DNA of 64,000 bases from Persephonella atlantica (GCF_016617615.1 NZ_JAACYA010000001.1:558001-622000), one strand, 5' to 3'; positions 1 to 9,251 are shown, numbered from the stretch's first letter. Notes: generated by a model not told the origin, from the letters alone. Translations and numbers: made by a program.

Positions 1-36
1 GGCAGCCACCTTTGCTACTAATTCAGCTTTTGTCAT
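1..36 (-). CDS. HU-family DNA-binding protein, N-terminal fragment
   Basis: Only the first 12 codons are inside the window, read on the minus strand from an ATG whose complement ends at base 36. They translate to MTKAELVAKVAA, which matches the usual N-terminus of HU/IHF histone-like proteins. A strong AAGGAGG Shine-Dalgarno lies just upstream, and a good sigma-70 promoter sits at 123-150. HU is a small dimeric nucleoid protein that bends DNA without strong sequence preference. The rest of the gene lies outside the window, so HU cannot be told from IHF here. Confidence 0.75.
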   Translation of the reverse strand, partial: MTKAELVAKVAA

Positions 37-122
37 ATCTGACCCTCCTTAAAAAATAATTTTCTTCCCCCTGAGGTCTATGCCTCATATTAATTTTCGG
101 GGCAAGTTATTGATACTTTTAA

Positions 123-150
123 TTTATATTATAAATAAAATAAATGTCAA
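123..150 (-). promoter_or_regulatory. Sigma-70 promoter of the HU-like gene
   Basis: On the minus strand there is a perfect TTGACA -35 box (145-150), a 16-nt spacer and TATAAA as -10 (123-128). It points toward the HU-like gene that starts at base 36. The 5' leader it would produce contains a small 5-bp hairpin (72-87). Nothing else is recognisable between the HU start and the end of the Rad50-like gene at 188. Confidence 0.6.
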
Positions 151-187
151 GTTTTTTGAGCTTGATTTTTCAATGTTTTACAATAAA

Positions 188-2869
188 TCAGATGACAGAT
201 TTTATGGATCCACTCTCCACATAGTATATGCTGTCTGCAGCATCTTCAATTTCTGTGTCGTGTGTAACGAGAATCAGCTGTCTTACAAGCTGCCTTTGTT
301 TCAGGCTTATCAGTATGTTAACAAGTTCATTTCTTCTCTGCTGATCGAGATGTATGGTAGGTTCATCAAGTATCAGGAAGTCTGCCTTTGAAGACAGAAA
401 TCTTCCAACGGCAAGTCTGAGTGCAAGACCAAGTGCAACTCTCTGTCCTCCGCTAATAGAATTAACAGACACATATCTGTCTTTTTTTTCTGCTGAAGGA
501 ACAAGCAGCTGTATATCGAACTCTTCCGAGAATCTGACCTGTTGAAAAGGAAAACCGAATTGAGAAAACAGAGTGTTGGTTATTCTTGGAAGTTCGTACA
601 TTGCGTTTTCCCTTATCAGTCTTTGTATTCCTCTGGGTCCCAGTGCCTGCTCTATCTTCTCGTATCTTTTTGCTTTTTTTTCCAGTTCTTCAGCTTCCTG
701 TACTTTTTCTTCTGCTTTCTGTATCTCCTTTTCCAGACTTTCTCTTATTCCATTTAATTTTCCTATTTCTCCCTTTATTTTGCTTATCTCTTCTGTTGTT
801 TCTCTTATCCTGTTTTCTACATCTTCTATTTCTGCTTTGGCAGAAGATATTTTTTTATCCAGGATACTTTCATCAGTTACTACACTGGAAAGTTCTGAAA
901 TAATCTTATTCAGTCTGTCTATTTCTTTGTCTGCTGCAAATAGCTCAGAAATTATTTCTTCTTTCTGTGATACAATCTGCAGTAGTTTTTGATACTCTTC
1001 TTCTACTTTTTTCAATTCTGTAATTTCTTTTTTCAGATGTTTTTTATCTTTTTCTTTTAACTGTCGCTGGATGGATGCTTTTTCTCTTTCAAGCTTTGAA
1101 AGACTGCTTTCCAGCTCCTTCACATTCATAGATTTGATAAAATTCTTTGCCTCTGTGAATGTTTGATAATTTTTTCTGTTTTCTTCCATGAAATTTTCTA
1201 AATTTTTCTCTTCTTCCTGGAGGCTACCTGAATTTTTCATTTTGCTGTTTAATACAGCCAGTTTTGTATTTAGCTGTGACAGTTCATTTTTAAGTTCTGT
1301 ATATCTGTCGAAGAGCTCCTTAAATTCTTTTAGTAATCTCTGAATTTTCAGTTCTGTGTCCAGACTTTCCTCTATCTCTTTCTCTTTCTTGTTCAACTTC
1401 TTATACTCTTCTCTCTTTTTTTTGAGTTCATTTTCAATCTCTTCCAGAAGTTCTTCCTTTGTGTGCAGGTCTAAAGGTCTGCTACATGTAGGACATCTTC
1501 CTTCTATATTCTGGATGTTGTTTATTTTGTTTTTCAGTTCCTCCCCATATGCTTTCAGACTGCCCTTTTCTTCTTTAATCTTATCTTTTTTAACCTGTAA
1601 CTGGCTGATTTTTTCTTCATTGTTCTTTATAAACTGTTCAATCATAAGGGGGTTATTTTTCAGGATGAAGTAACTGTTCCTGTGGTTAATTAGTTCTGAC
1701 AGTATCTGGGAAAGTTTTTCAAGTATCTCTTCAGATTTTCTACTTATCAGTTCTTTCTGTCTTGTGATTGTTTCAGCTTCTCCTTTTATTTTTTCTAACT
1801 CCCTTAGCTTCCCTTTTAATTCATTGAGCCTTTTTTCAGCCTTTAAGAATTTATTTGCCAGCTCTTCCAGGTCTCTGACGATTTTTTCTCTTTTTCTGTA
1901 CTCTTTAATCTTATCACTGATTGATTTTATTTTTTCCTTTATGACTTCTAATTCTCCAATCTTTTCAAGGTCTTTTTCTAACTTTTTGAGTTTTTCAACT
2001 TTAACCTGAAGCTGAGGTAATTTTTTTTCAAAACTTTCTATCTTTTTGATTTTTTCTTTTAGGTTTTCTCTCTGTTTTATTGATATATTCAAAAGTTCTT
2101 TTGCCTTTTCTAACTTTGATAGGTTTTTAATGTTTTTCTCTTTTTCTTTTATCAGAGCTTCCAGTACAGATTTTTTCTTTGCGTACTCTCTGTCATGTTC
2201 TTCTAATCTCTTTCTTAACTGCTCTTTTTTAGCATTCTGCTCTGTTATTTGCTGGGTTATTTTTTTTAGCTCTTCCTTAAGCTGTGGTATATTCCCGATT
2301 GAGTTTCTTAAAGCTTCTGCCATACTGCGAATAGTTCTCCGTCTCTGTGCTGCTGCTTCGGACAAAATCTGATAAAGAGTCATATCAAGTATATCCTCAA
2401 AGACCTTTGCCCTTTCTTTTGGAGAAAGATTGAGAAGTCCTTCTATATCTCCCTGTTTCACAAAAACAGATGAATAAAAGGTTTTCTGTGATATTCCTGT
2501 CAGTTTTGGAATCTCTTTGGATATGTTTTTTTGATAGTAGGGAATGTACCTTCCCTTTTCGTATTTATAAACAACGCCGGTAGATAAAGTTCTTTTACCT
2601 TTTATCTCAATAGTTCTTTCTATTTTATATAGATCCTTTCCTTTTTTAAACTCAAGTTCCAGTGTTGCCCTGTTTCTTCCCCAGCTGACAAGTTCTGACA
2701 GATTTCCTCTATCTGTCTTACCAAATAAACAGAAAACGATACCTTCTACTATGGAACTTTTCCCTGCTCCATTTTCTCCAATAAAGACAGTTATTCCGTC
2801 TTCTGCAAACTCTACGTCTGTGTTTTTATGGGACAGGAAATTCTGTAGTTTTAACCTTTTAATTATCAT
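188..2869 (-). CDS. Rad50/SbcC-like SMC-family ATPase
   Basis: An 893-residue ABC-type repair ATPase. The N-terminal Walker A is GENGAGKSS (about residues 32-40). A long coiled coil follows, interrupted by a zinc hook CPTC at about 459-462. The C-terminal half-site carries the ABC signature SISGGQR and Walker B LILDEP. This is the Rad50 architecture: head, antiparallel coiled coil with hook, head. Rad50 works with the Mre11/SbcD nuclease on DNA ends. No SbcD/Mre11 gene is adjacent. The start codon overlaps the stop of the upstream thiamine-binding-fold gene, so the two are probably co-transcribed. Rad50 and bacterial SbcC cannot be separated on this evidence; the hook and size look Rad50-like. 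Confidence 0.9.
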   Translation of the reverse strand: MIIKRLKLQNFLSHKNTDVEFAEDGITVFIGENGAGKSSIVEGIVFCLFGKTDRGNLSELVSWGRNRATLELEFKKGKDLYKIERTIEIKGKRTLSTGVVYKYEKGRYIPYYQKNISKEIPKLTGISQKTFYSSVFVKQGDIEGLLNLSPKERAKVFEDILDMTLYQILSEAAAQRRRTIRSMAEALRNSIGNIPQLKEELKKITQQITEQNAKKEQLRKRLEEHDREYAKKKSVLEALIKEKEKNIKNLSKLEKAKELLNISIKQRENLKEKIKKIESFEKKLPQLQVKVEKLKKLEKDLEKIGELEVIKEKIKSISDKIKEYRKREKIVRDLEELANKFLKAEKRLNELKGKLRELEKIKGEAETITRQKELISRKSEEILEKLSQILSELINHRNSYFILKNNPLMIEQFIKNNEEKISQLQVKKDKIKEEKGSLKAYGEELKNKINNIQNIEGRCPTCSRPLDLHTKEELLEEIENELKKKREEYKKLNKKEKEIEESLDTELKIQRLLKEFKELFDRYTELKNELSQLNTKLAVLNSKMKNSGSLQEEEKNLENFMEENRKNYQTFTEAKNFIKSMNVKELESSLSKLEREKASIQRQLKEKDKKHLKKEITELKKVEEEYQKLLQIVSQKEEIISELFAADKEIDRLNKIISELSSVVTDESILDKKISSAKAEIEDVENRIRETTEEISKIKGEIGKLNGIRESLEKEIQKAEEKVQEAEELEKKAKRYEKIEQALGPRGIQRLIRENAMYELPRITNTLFSQFGFPFQQVRFSEEFDIQLLVPSAEKKDRYVSVNSISGGQRVALGLALRLAVGRFLSSKADFLILDEPTIHLDQQRRNELVNILISLKQRQLVRQLILVTHDTEIEDAADSIYYVESGSIKSVI

Positions 2870-3180
2870 TTTTTAACCTTTTTGCCTAACTTTTCTTCAA
2901 CAGATTTTATCTTCTGTTCTAATCTTCCGGTGCGACCTTTTCTTATATCAAATTTTACCACTGAATAAACCCTGTTACAGTCAGGTTCAAGTTGTTTGTA
3001 AGCACTGTTTATTATTTCCAGAGCCTCCTCAATACTGTTAACTTCAAATACTGTTCCCATTGGAGTAAGTCTATAGGGTATACCTGTCTGATCTATCATC
3101 TTTATAATTCTTGATACATACCTGCTTACACTTTCTCCTTTGTCTGTAGGAAACATAGAAAATTCAACAAGAACAGACAT
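2866..3180 (-). CDS. MTH1187/YkoF-type thiamine-binding-fold protein (DUF77)
   Basis: A 104-residue protein that starts MSVLVEFSMFPTDKGESVS and contains the PMGTVFEV segment typical of the MTH1187 family. These are small ferredoxin-like-fold proteins that bind thiamine-like ligands in some members. The biological role is not established. The C-terminus is lysine-rich. The stop overlaps the Rad50-like start by 4 nt (ATGA), so the genes form a two-gene operon. A GGAGGG Shine-Dalgarno precedes the start. No link between thiamine binding and DNA repair is obvious, so the pairing may be only co-transcription. Confidence 0.8.
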   Translation of the reverse strand: MSVLVEFSMFPTDKGESVSRYVSRIIKMIDQTGIPYRLTPMGTVFEVNSIEEALEIINSAYKQLEPDCNRVYSVVKFDIRKGRTGRLEQKIKSVEEKLGKKVKK

Positions 3181-3316
3181 GATGCCCTCCTTCCTGTAAT
3201 TATAAAACTATAATATACCTTTTTTTCAAAATATAAACTGTTATCAGATTTCACGCATTTTTCATAATATGGTATTAAGATTAACAACCTGTTTAAAGAT
3301 AATAAGGGGTTTTGAT

Positions 3317-6300
3317 ATGAGATTTGTAAGGGTAATTTTTAATGAGCTGATTTCCATTGAGTTTATGCTTATACTTGTTCTTATATTTGCCGTTTCTATA
3401 GGATTCGCCACATTTATTGAGAATGATTTTGGTAGCGAAACTGCATGGGCTCTAATTTATGGAGCAAGATGGTTTGAGATTTTGTGGATTTTGCTTGCTG
3501 TAAATCTTGTAGGAAACATCTTTAAGTATAAGATGTGGCAGCCTAAAAAACTCCCTGCGTTTGTTTTCCATATATCCTTTCTGATTATATTTTTAGGAGC
3601 GGCTCTTACCAGATATACAGGGTATGAGGGTATTATGCATATAAGGGAAGGTTCTGAAAGTAATCAGATTGTATCCTCTGATGCTTTCCTTCACATTAAA
3701 GCACAGTCTGGAGATACAGTAGTGGAAAAAAAGAAAAAACTGTATCTCTCGTCTATTGCAAAATCTGTAAACAGTTTTGAGGAAACAATAGATATAAATG
3801 GAAAAAAACTTACAGTAAGGTATCTTGATTACTACCCTTTAGCTGAAAAAAAACTGGTATATGATAAAAAAGGAAAGCCTGTGATTTCTGTTGTTTTTCT
3901 GGTAGATAACCAGCCTGTCAGCAGGATATTGAGTTACGGCAGCTCTGTTGATACAGGTAGTTTTATATTCAGTTTCGGAAAAAAAGTAAAAGATAATAGC
4001 AAATCCTACATTTATATATTTTTAAAAGATGGCAAATTCTATCTGATTTCAAACAGGGATATAAGATTTTTTGACATGGATACACAGCAGATGGGACAGA
4101 TATCAAAAGATAAGGAGTATATTCTAAAGAATAGAAGAATGTATATATCAGGAAATAACAGGTTTGTTGTTAGAGATGCTTTAGTGAAAGGGAAGGTTGA
4201 TGTTGTCCCAAGGTCAGAGGAAACAATTAAAGCTGGAAGGGATGAGGGAGCTCTAATTGTTGAAGTTGATTACGATGGAGAGAAAAAGGTTATCAAACTT
4301 GTAGGTGGAGGAATGAGAACAAATATTACAGGTGAACCTGTAGAGGTAAAAATAAAGGACATTCATCTAACACTTTCATGGGGTGCAGAGATTATAAATC
4401 TTCCTTTTTCAATATACCTGAAAGATTTTGTAGTGGAGAGGTATCCTGGTTCCATGCAACCTTCCTCTTATGAAAGTGACGTTATTGTGAAAGATCCTGA
4501 GAATAATAAAGAGTTCGAGTACCGCATATATATGAACCATACGCTGGAATACGGAGGATACAAATTCTTCCAGTCTTCTTATGATCCAGATGAGAAGGGG
4601 ACAGTCCTTTCTGTAAACCACGACCCGGGAAAAGTACCCACATACATAGGTTATGTTTTGCTTGCTTTAGGGCTGTTTTTGAACCTGTTCAACCCATACT
4701 CTCGTTTTGGAAGGCTTGCAAGAATGAAAGTGGATAAGTTGGTTGGAATTTTCCTGTTGTTTGTTGTTCTGATTTTACCATCTGTGGCAGAGGAAGATCC
4801 ATCAAAGATGCCTTTGGAACAGGTTATAAATCAGGTGAAAAAAATAAGTAAAGAACATGCAGATAAATTTGGAACCGTTCTCACACAGGGGGTTGATGGC
4901 AGGGTTGAACCAGTTGATACCCTTTCGATAGACGTCCTAAACAAAGTCTCAAAGAGGACTTCATTTTATGGTCTTGATCACAATCAGATACTGCTTGGTA
5001 TGCTTGTTATGCCAAGGTACTGGCAGGTTCTTCCTATAATAAAAGTTTCACATCCTGCCATAAAAAAAATCCTTGGAATTCCTGTTTCGCAGAAATACTT
5101 TTCTTTTTATAAAGCTTTTGACAAAGATGGAAATTATAAACTGTATCAGGCTGTTCAGCAGGCTAAGATGAAAAGAGCTGCAAGGAGAAATCAGCTTGAC
5201 AAGGAACTGATAAAGATAGATGAGAGAATAAATATACTGTACATGGTATTTACAGGGGAGCTCCTCAGAATATTTCCTCTAAAGAATGATCCAAATCACA
5301 CATGGTATAGCCCTAAGTCTGCTGTGGAGAAATTCCCAAAAGATGAAGCACAGAAAATAAGACTTCTGCTTATAGGTTATTTTGCAGCCGTAGAAAAAGG
5401 TATTAAGGAAGGAGACTGGAGCTATGCAGATAAGTTTTTACAGAAGATAAAGGAATATCAGAAGATAAACGGAGCTGTAATCTACCCTTCTGAAACAAAA
5501 ATAAAAGCAGAAATACTGTATAACAAACTAAATCTGTTTGAGAGACTTATATTTGTTTATCTTTTTGCAGGATTAACTCTGCTTGTTCTTATATTTGTAA
5601 AACTGATAAAACCTTCTTTAGATCTGTCAATTCCAACTAAAACAGTTCTTGCTATTTTGTTTGCAGGTTTTTTACTTCATACCTTCAATCTTGGTCTGAG
5701 GTGGTACATATCTGGACATGCTCCCTGGAGTAATGGCTATGAGTCTATGATTTATATAGCATGGACAATAATACTTGCGGGGATTATTTTTGCAAAGCAG
5801 TCTCCCTTTGCTGTTGCAACAACAGGAATACTTTCTGGGCTAACCCTTTTTGTGGCACACTTGAGCTGGATGGATCCTCAAATTACTACCATCGTTCCTG
5901 TTCTCAAATCTTACTGGCTGACTATCCACGTTTCTGTAATTACAGCAAGTTATGGATTTTTAGGACTGTCTGCTTTACTTGGCTTTATAACACTTCTGTT
6001 GTTTATTGTAAGAAACCCAAAAAAAGAAGATGAAAAACAGAGGCAGATTACTATTTCTATCCTGGAAGCAACAAGAATTAATGAGATGTCAATGATAATA
6101 GGTTTGTCTTTAATTACAGTAGGTAACTTCCTTGGTGGTGTATGGGCTAATGAGTCATGGGGAAGGTACTGGGGATGGGATCCCAAAGAAACGTGGGCTC
6201 TGGTAACTATTCTTGTTTATACATTTATCATTCATACGAGACTTGTTCCATGGCTCAGGTCAACATATCTGTTTGCTGTTCTTTCTGTTGTGGGATACTC

Positions 6301-6466
6301 CTCTGTGATAATGACTTACTTTGGTGTTAATTACTATCTCTCAGGTCTTCATTCGTACGCATCTGGAGACCCAATACCTGTACCTGCTTGGGTTTACTGG
6401 GCTATTGCTGTAGTTGTTATTGTGGTGGCAGCTGCATACAGAAACAGACATATAAGGACGATTTAG
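3317..6466 (+). CDS. ccsBA: Fused CcsBA (ResB-ResC) cytochrome c synthase
   Basis: System II heme lyase that exports heme and attaches it to CXXCH motifs of periplasmic apocytochromes. The N-terminal half is ResB/CcsB-like: several membrane helices and a large periplasmic region. The C-terminal half is CcsA, with the WWD-type heme-handling motif WGRYWGWDPKETWAL and conserved periplasmic histidines. An in-frame ATG exists 48 nt upstream, but AAGGGG lies just before the ATG at 3317, which gives 1049 residues. Many c-type cytochromes in the window (NapB, NirS, NirN, cbb3 subunits) need this enzyme. The 3' end overlaps the convergent Crp/Fnr gene by 4 nt. Confidence 0.93.
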   Translation: MRFVRVIFNELISIEFMLILVLIFAVSIGFATFIENDFGSETAWALIYGARWFEILWILLAVNLVGNIFKYKMWQPKKLPAFVFHISFLIIFLGAALTRYTGYEGIMHIREGSESNQIVSSDAFLHIKAQSGDTVVEKKKKLYLSSIAKSVNSFEETIDINGKKLTVRYLDYYPLAEKKLVYDKKGKPVISVVFLVDNQPVSRILSYGSSVDTGSFIFSFGKKVKDNSKSYIYIFLKDGKFYLISNRDIRFFDMDTQQMGQISKDKEYILKNRRMYISGNNRFVVRDALVKGKVDVVPRSEETIKAGRDEGALIVEVDYDGEKKVIKLVGGGMRTNITGEPVEVKIKDIHLTLSWGAEIINLPFSIYLKDFVVERYPGSMQPSSYESDVIVKDPENNKEFEYRIYMNHTLEYGGYKFFQSSYDPDEKGTVLSVNHDPGKVPTYIGYVLLALGLFLNLFNPYSRFGRLARMKVDKLVGIFLLFVVLILPSVAEEDPSKMPLEQVINQVKKISKEHADKFGTVLTQGVDGRVEPVDTLSIDVLNKVSKRTSFYGLDHNQILLGMLVMPRYWQVLPIIKVSHPAIKKILGIPVSQKYFSFYKAFDKDGNYKLYQAVQQAKMKRAARRNQLDKELIKIDERINILYMVFTGELLRIFPLKNDPNHTWYSPKSAVEKFPKDEAQKIRLLLIGYFAAVEKGIKEGDWSYADKFLQKIKEYQKINGAVIYPSETKIKAEILYNKLNLFERLIFVYLFAGLTLLVLIFVKLIKPSLDLSIPTKTVLAILFAGFLLHTFNLGLRWYISGHAPWSNGYESMIYIAWTIILAGIIFAKQSPFAVATTGILSGLTLFVAHLSWMDPQITTIVPVLKSYWLTIHVSVITASYGFLGLSALLGFITLLLFIVRNPKKEDEKQRQITISILEATRINEMSMIIGLSLITVGNFLGGVWANESWGRYWGWDPKETWALVTILVYTFIIHTRLVPWLRSTYLFAVLSVVGYSSVIMTYFGVNYYLSGLHSYASGDPIPVPAWVYWAIAVVVIVVAAAYRNRHIRTI

Positions 6467-7095
6467 ATGTATTTTTTTAATTTTTCCCTGTGGATGATTA
6501 CGTCCTTGCCTTTTTTTTCTAATATTCCCTGTTCTTTAAACTTTTTTAGAATTCTTGAGAATGTTTCTGGTGTTATGTTGAGTAGAGATGCAATTTTGTT
6601 GTGTTTAAGTTCTCTGAACAGATCTTCATGCTCGTACATAAACTTTGCAACTCTTGAAACTGCATCCATCATCAAATTTTGAATGATTATGTCGTTTAGT
6701 ATCCTGATTTTGTATGCAAAGGATTTAAGAACGTTAAAGGCTATTTCTGGGTCTTTAAGGAATTCATTTTTGAACTTTTCATAATCTATAGCTAAAACTT
6801 TCCCTTCAGTTTCAAACTCAGCAGTTGCAGGATAAGGCATATTCTCAAAGTTTGCCACCTCTGCAATCATGTTAACAGGATGGAAGTAATGAAGAGTTAT
6901 CTCGTTTCCCTTGAGGTCTGTTTTGTATACCCTTATTGTTCCCTCAAGGAGAATGTAGAGGTATTTAGGTTCTTCGTCTTCATAAAATAACAGTTCCCCT
7001 CTCCTGTAATCTTTTATAAATGATATATCTCTTAGTTTTTTTAACTGCTCATCACTGAGGTGCCTGAAAAGGTAAATATCCCTTGCATCAACCAT
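6463..7095 (-). CDS. Crp/Fnr-family regulator, Dnr-like
   Basis: A 210-residue regulator with an N-terminal cyclic-nucleotide-binding-like beta-barrel (about 15-115), a dimerisation helix and a C-terminal winged helix-turn-helix (about 150-205). The recognition helix reads TPETFSRILKKF. Its E..SR arrangement is the one Fnr and Dnr use to read TTGA half-sites. There are no N-terminal cysteines for an Fnr iron-sulfur cluster, so it is more like the heme/NO-sensing Dnr or NnrR type. TTGAC-N4-(A/G)TCAA boxes lie upstream of the adjacent trio, the nap-nir operon and the nor operon, making this the natural candidate regulator. It may also autoregulate through the box at 7168. Confidence 0.88.
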   Translation of the reverse strand: MVDARDIYLFRHLSDEQLKKLRDISFIKDYRRGELLFYEDEEPKYLYILLEGTIRVYKTDLKGNEITLHYFHPVNMIAEVANFENMPYPATAEFETEGKVLAIDYEKFKNEFLKDPEIAFNVLKSFAYKIRILNDIIIQNLMMDAVSRVAKFMYEHEDLFRELKHNKIASLLNITPETFSRILKKFKEQGILEKKGKDVIIHREKLKKYI

Positions 7096-7157
7096 AATGC
7101 TTCCCTCTTTTAACTTATTAGGAATTATAGCACATTGTTAATCCATTATCTCTACAA

Positions 7158-7181
7158 GTCAATATGATTGACCCCAATCAA
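7158..7181. promoter_or_regulatory. Fnr/Dnr-type box in a divergent intergenic region
   Basis: TTGACCCCAATCAA at 7168-7181 fits the Fnr/Dnr consensus TTGAT-N4-ATCAA with one base off. It overlaps a second inverted repeat, GTCAA-N5-TTGAC, at 7158-7172. The site lies between the minus-strand Crp/Fnr gene (start 7095) and the plus-strand DUF2249 gene (start 7233), so it could serve either or both. A TATAAT -10 for the regulator gene is visible on the minus strand at 7124-7129. Confidence 0.65.
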
Positions 7182-7232
7182 TGACAGATTTTAGTTTTAA
7201 ATTGAAAATTAATCTCAAAAAGGAGGAATAAG

Positions 7233-7526
7233 ATGGCAGAAAAAGAAGAACTCAAAGTGGAAGGAGCTACTGTTCCTGTATACAGGTACGAAAAGGATGG
7301 CACTGTTTATTATGAGTTTGACACATCTCAGCTTGGTCCTCCTGAACCGATGGTCAATGCCCTTTCTGTCCTCAAATTGATAGACTCTCCCAACAAAAGG
7401 GCTGTGATGATTAACCATAAAAAACCGATGGGTCTTTTTGACAAAATCTCTGACAGGTTTGATTATAAAATTGAAGAGATAAATGGAAAGTACAGGATAG
7501 AGTTCTGGCTGAAGGGTAATAAATGA
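7233..7526 (+). CDS. DUF2249 domain protein
   Basis: A 97-residue soluble protein. The LGPPEPMVNALSVL segment (about 33-46), the central H-K-K-P and the C-terminal beta strands match the DUF2249 family, a small TusA-like alpha/beta fold often found beside denitrification genes. Its molecular role is unknown. It follows a good Shine-Dalgarno (AAAGGAGG) and overlaps the start of the next membrane-protein gene by 4 nt. It is the first gene of a three-gene operon preceded by a Fnr/Dnr-type box. Confidence 0.75.
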   Translation: MAEKEELKVEGATVPVYRYEKDGTVYYEFDTSQLGPPEPMVNALSVLKLIDSPNKRAVMINHKKPMGLFDKISDRFDYKIEEINGKYRIEFWLKGNK

Positions 7527-8782
7527 AGGTTGCTGGGAGTTTAGCCACACAGTTTGCTCCTCCGTTTAGTCTGGTACTCCATTACTTTATTGGAAGTTTT
7601 ATTTTTAATCTTATCTCTATGATTTCTTTGTTCTGGTATTCTGGAGGTTTTGAGCCTCCTGTTTTTTCTTTTTCCTATGCATTTTTAGCCCATACTTTTT
7701 TACTGGGCTCGGTAATGATGACAATATTTGGGGCGTTATACCAGCTGATACCTGTAGCCCTTGAAGTTCCGGTTTTTTCGTTTCGTATTGCTTACCTGCA
7801 GTTTTATATTTATCTAACAGGAATTTTGCTTTTCATACATTCATTCTGGACTGGAAACACAAAAGTTATGCTGACAGGTGCTACTCTGTTATTTTTTTCG
7901 TTTTTGATGTTCCTGTTTAACTTCTTTATGAGTATAAGAGGTTTAGAGAAAAGTAACATCACAGCAAGATTTCTTATTTGGGCAAATGTATCACTGTTTG
8001 TTGGTTCATTCATAGGTCTTTTTATGGTATTTAGCTTTGTTTTCGGTTTTCCTGTGCAGAATATGGAAAATGTGGTGTATGCCCATCTAATTTTTACACT
8101 GTTTGGATTTGTGTTTATGGTGATAATGGGTGTTTCTATGGTTCTGCTCCCTATGTTCAGTCTTTCTCACAAATTCAGAGATATATATATAAACCTTTCT
8201 TTTTTCGTAATGGTAATATCCGTATTTGGAGGTGGTTTTACCATCTTATTTTTTGGAAATACCCTCGTTTATTACTCTATATTTCTGATGATTGCCTCTG
8301 CTGTGGGACTGTACCTTCTGCAGGTATATGAGATTTATAGAAAGAGAGCACGTAGAGTTAGAGACACAGGAACAGATATTATGTTTTCTTCCCATTTTTT
8401 TATTTTGTTGTTCATACTTTCTACAATTTTAACCCCTTTATCTGAAAAGTTTGTTTTTGCTTCCGCCTTTCTGCTGATATTTGGATTTATTAACACACTT
8501 ATATACGGCAGCATGTATAAAATACTGCCTTTTCTTACATGGTTTCACAGATTTTCCAGTCTGGTAGGTAAGAAAAAAGTTCCTATGCTAAATGAGATGC
8601 TTCCTGAAAAACTGCCTTTATATCAGATACTCATATCATCTTCTGGAGTTTTTCTCCTGACTGTCTGTGTCTTTATATCTGTAAAACCAGTATTTTACAG
8701 TGCCGCAGCATTTATGACTGTAGGCTCACTTGTTTTTATGTACATAAACATTTATGTTCTGAAGTTTAAACTGGAGGAGTAA
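7523..8782 (+). CDS. Heme-copper-oxidase-like polytopic membrane protein
   Basis: A 419-residue protein with about twelve predicted membrane helices and almost no soluble domains. Helix motifs resemble subunit I of heme-copper oxidases: AHTFLLGSV (about 57), YAHLIFTLFGFVFMV (about 191) and WFHRFSS near the C-terminus. It lacks the paired HH and the full ligand set of a real oxidase or NO reductase. It is a member of a poorly described group related to NorB/CcoN-like proteins that accompanies NO genes. Overlap with the DUF2249 gene and 2-nt spacing to the DUF59 gene show a single operon. Possible roles are heme or NO handling; none is demonstrated. Confidence 0.65.
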   Translation: MKVAGSLATQFAPPFSLVLHYFIGSFIFNLISMISLFWYSGGFEPPVFSFSYAFLAHTFLLGSVMMTIFGALYQLIPVALEVPVFSFRIAYLQFYIYLTGILLFIHSFWTGNTKVMLTGATLLFFSFLMFLFNFFMSIRGLEKSNITARFLIWANVSLFVGSFIGLFMVFSFVFGFPVQNMENVVYAHLIFTLFGFVFMVIMGVSMVLLPMFSLSHKFRDIYINLSFFVMVISVFGGGFTILFFGNTLVYYSIFLMIASAVGLYLLQVYEIYRKRARRVRDTGTDIMFSSHFFILLFILSTILTPLSEKFVFASAFLLIFGFINTLIYGSMYKILPFLTWFHRFSSLVGKKKVPMLNEMLPEKLPLYQILISSSGVFLLTVCVFISVKPVFYSAAAFMTVGSLVFMYINIYVLKFKLEE

Positions 8783-8784
8783 GT

Positions 8785-9090
8785 ATGACTGTTTCAAAAG
8801 ACGATGTTTACAGAGCTTTAAAGAATGTTTTAGACCCTGAGATAGGATTTAACATTGTTGATTTAGGGCTTGTGTATGATGTTGAGGTGAATGATGGAAA
8901 AGTAAAAGTGAAGATGACCCTTTCTTCCCCTTCCTGTCCACTTTCTGGGACAATACTCAGCTGGGTGGAAAGTGCAGTCAGAAATATTGAAGGCGTTAAA
9001 GATGTTGAGATAGAGCTTGTGTGGGATCCGCCGTGGAGTATAGAAATGGCAAGTGACGAGGTAAAAAAAGCTCTTGGTATGAAGTATTAA
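8785..9090 (+). CDS. DUF59/MIP18-family iron-sulfur assembly-like protein
   Basis: A 101-residue protein with the full DUF59 signature: LDPEIGFNIVDLGLVYDV near residue 16 and the SSPSCPLS cysteine loop near residue 50. The family includes SufT, PaaD and MIP18, which help deliver iron-sulfur clusters to client proteins. In this position it probably matures or repairs a metal centre for NO-related enzymes, but that is inference. It ends just before the Fnr-type box that precedes the nap operon. Confidence 0.82.
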   Translation: MTVSKDDVYRALKNVLDPEIGFNIVDLGLVYDVEVNDGKVKVKMTLSSPSCPLSGTILSWVESAVRNIEGVKDVEIELVWDPPWSIEMASDEVKKALGMKY

Positions 9091-9107
9091 AAATATCTAT
9101 ACCCCTA

Positions 9108-9147
9108 TTGACCTGAGTCAATGAAACCTTTGCTCAAAATCCATAGT
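9108..9147 (+). promoter_or_regulatory. Fnr/Dnr box and -10 of the nap-nir operon
   Basis: TTGACCTGAGTCAA (9108-9121) is a perfect inverted repeat in its outer five bases and fits the Fnr/Dnr consensus. A -10 like CATAGT (9142-9147) lies where a class II activator centred near -41 would need it, giving a start near 9154. The resulting leader before napA would be about 215 nt. A short reading frame over 9121-9342 starts inside the box and has no Shine-Dalgarno, so it is not called as a gene. Confidence 0.65.
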
Positions 9148-9251
9148 TTTAAATATGAGAAAAATCATAGAGAATATAGAAAGATGATAAAACAAAAGCC
9201 AAAGGCACCAAATAAGCATCTTAAAAGTCCAGTCAACAATCTTTTCTTTAT

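Noticed and set aside
573-992. Long plus-strand reading frames inside the Rad50-like gene
   Set aside because: They are antisense shadows of the coiled-coil-rich gene with skewed composition (Ser/Phe/Leu rich), without Shine-Dalgarno or homology.
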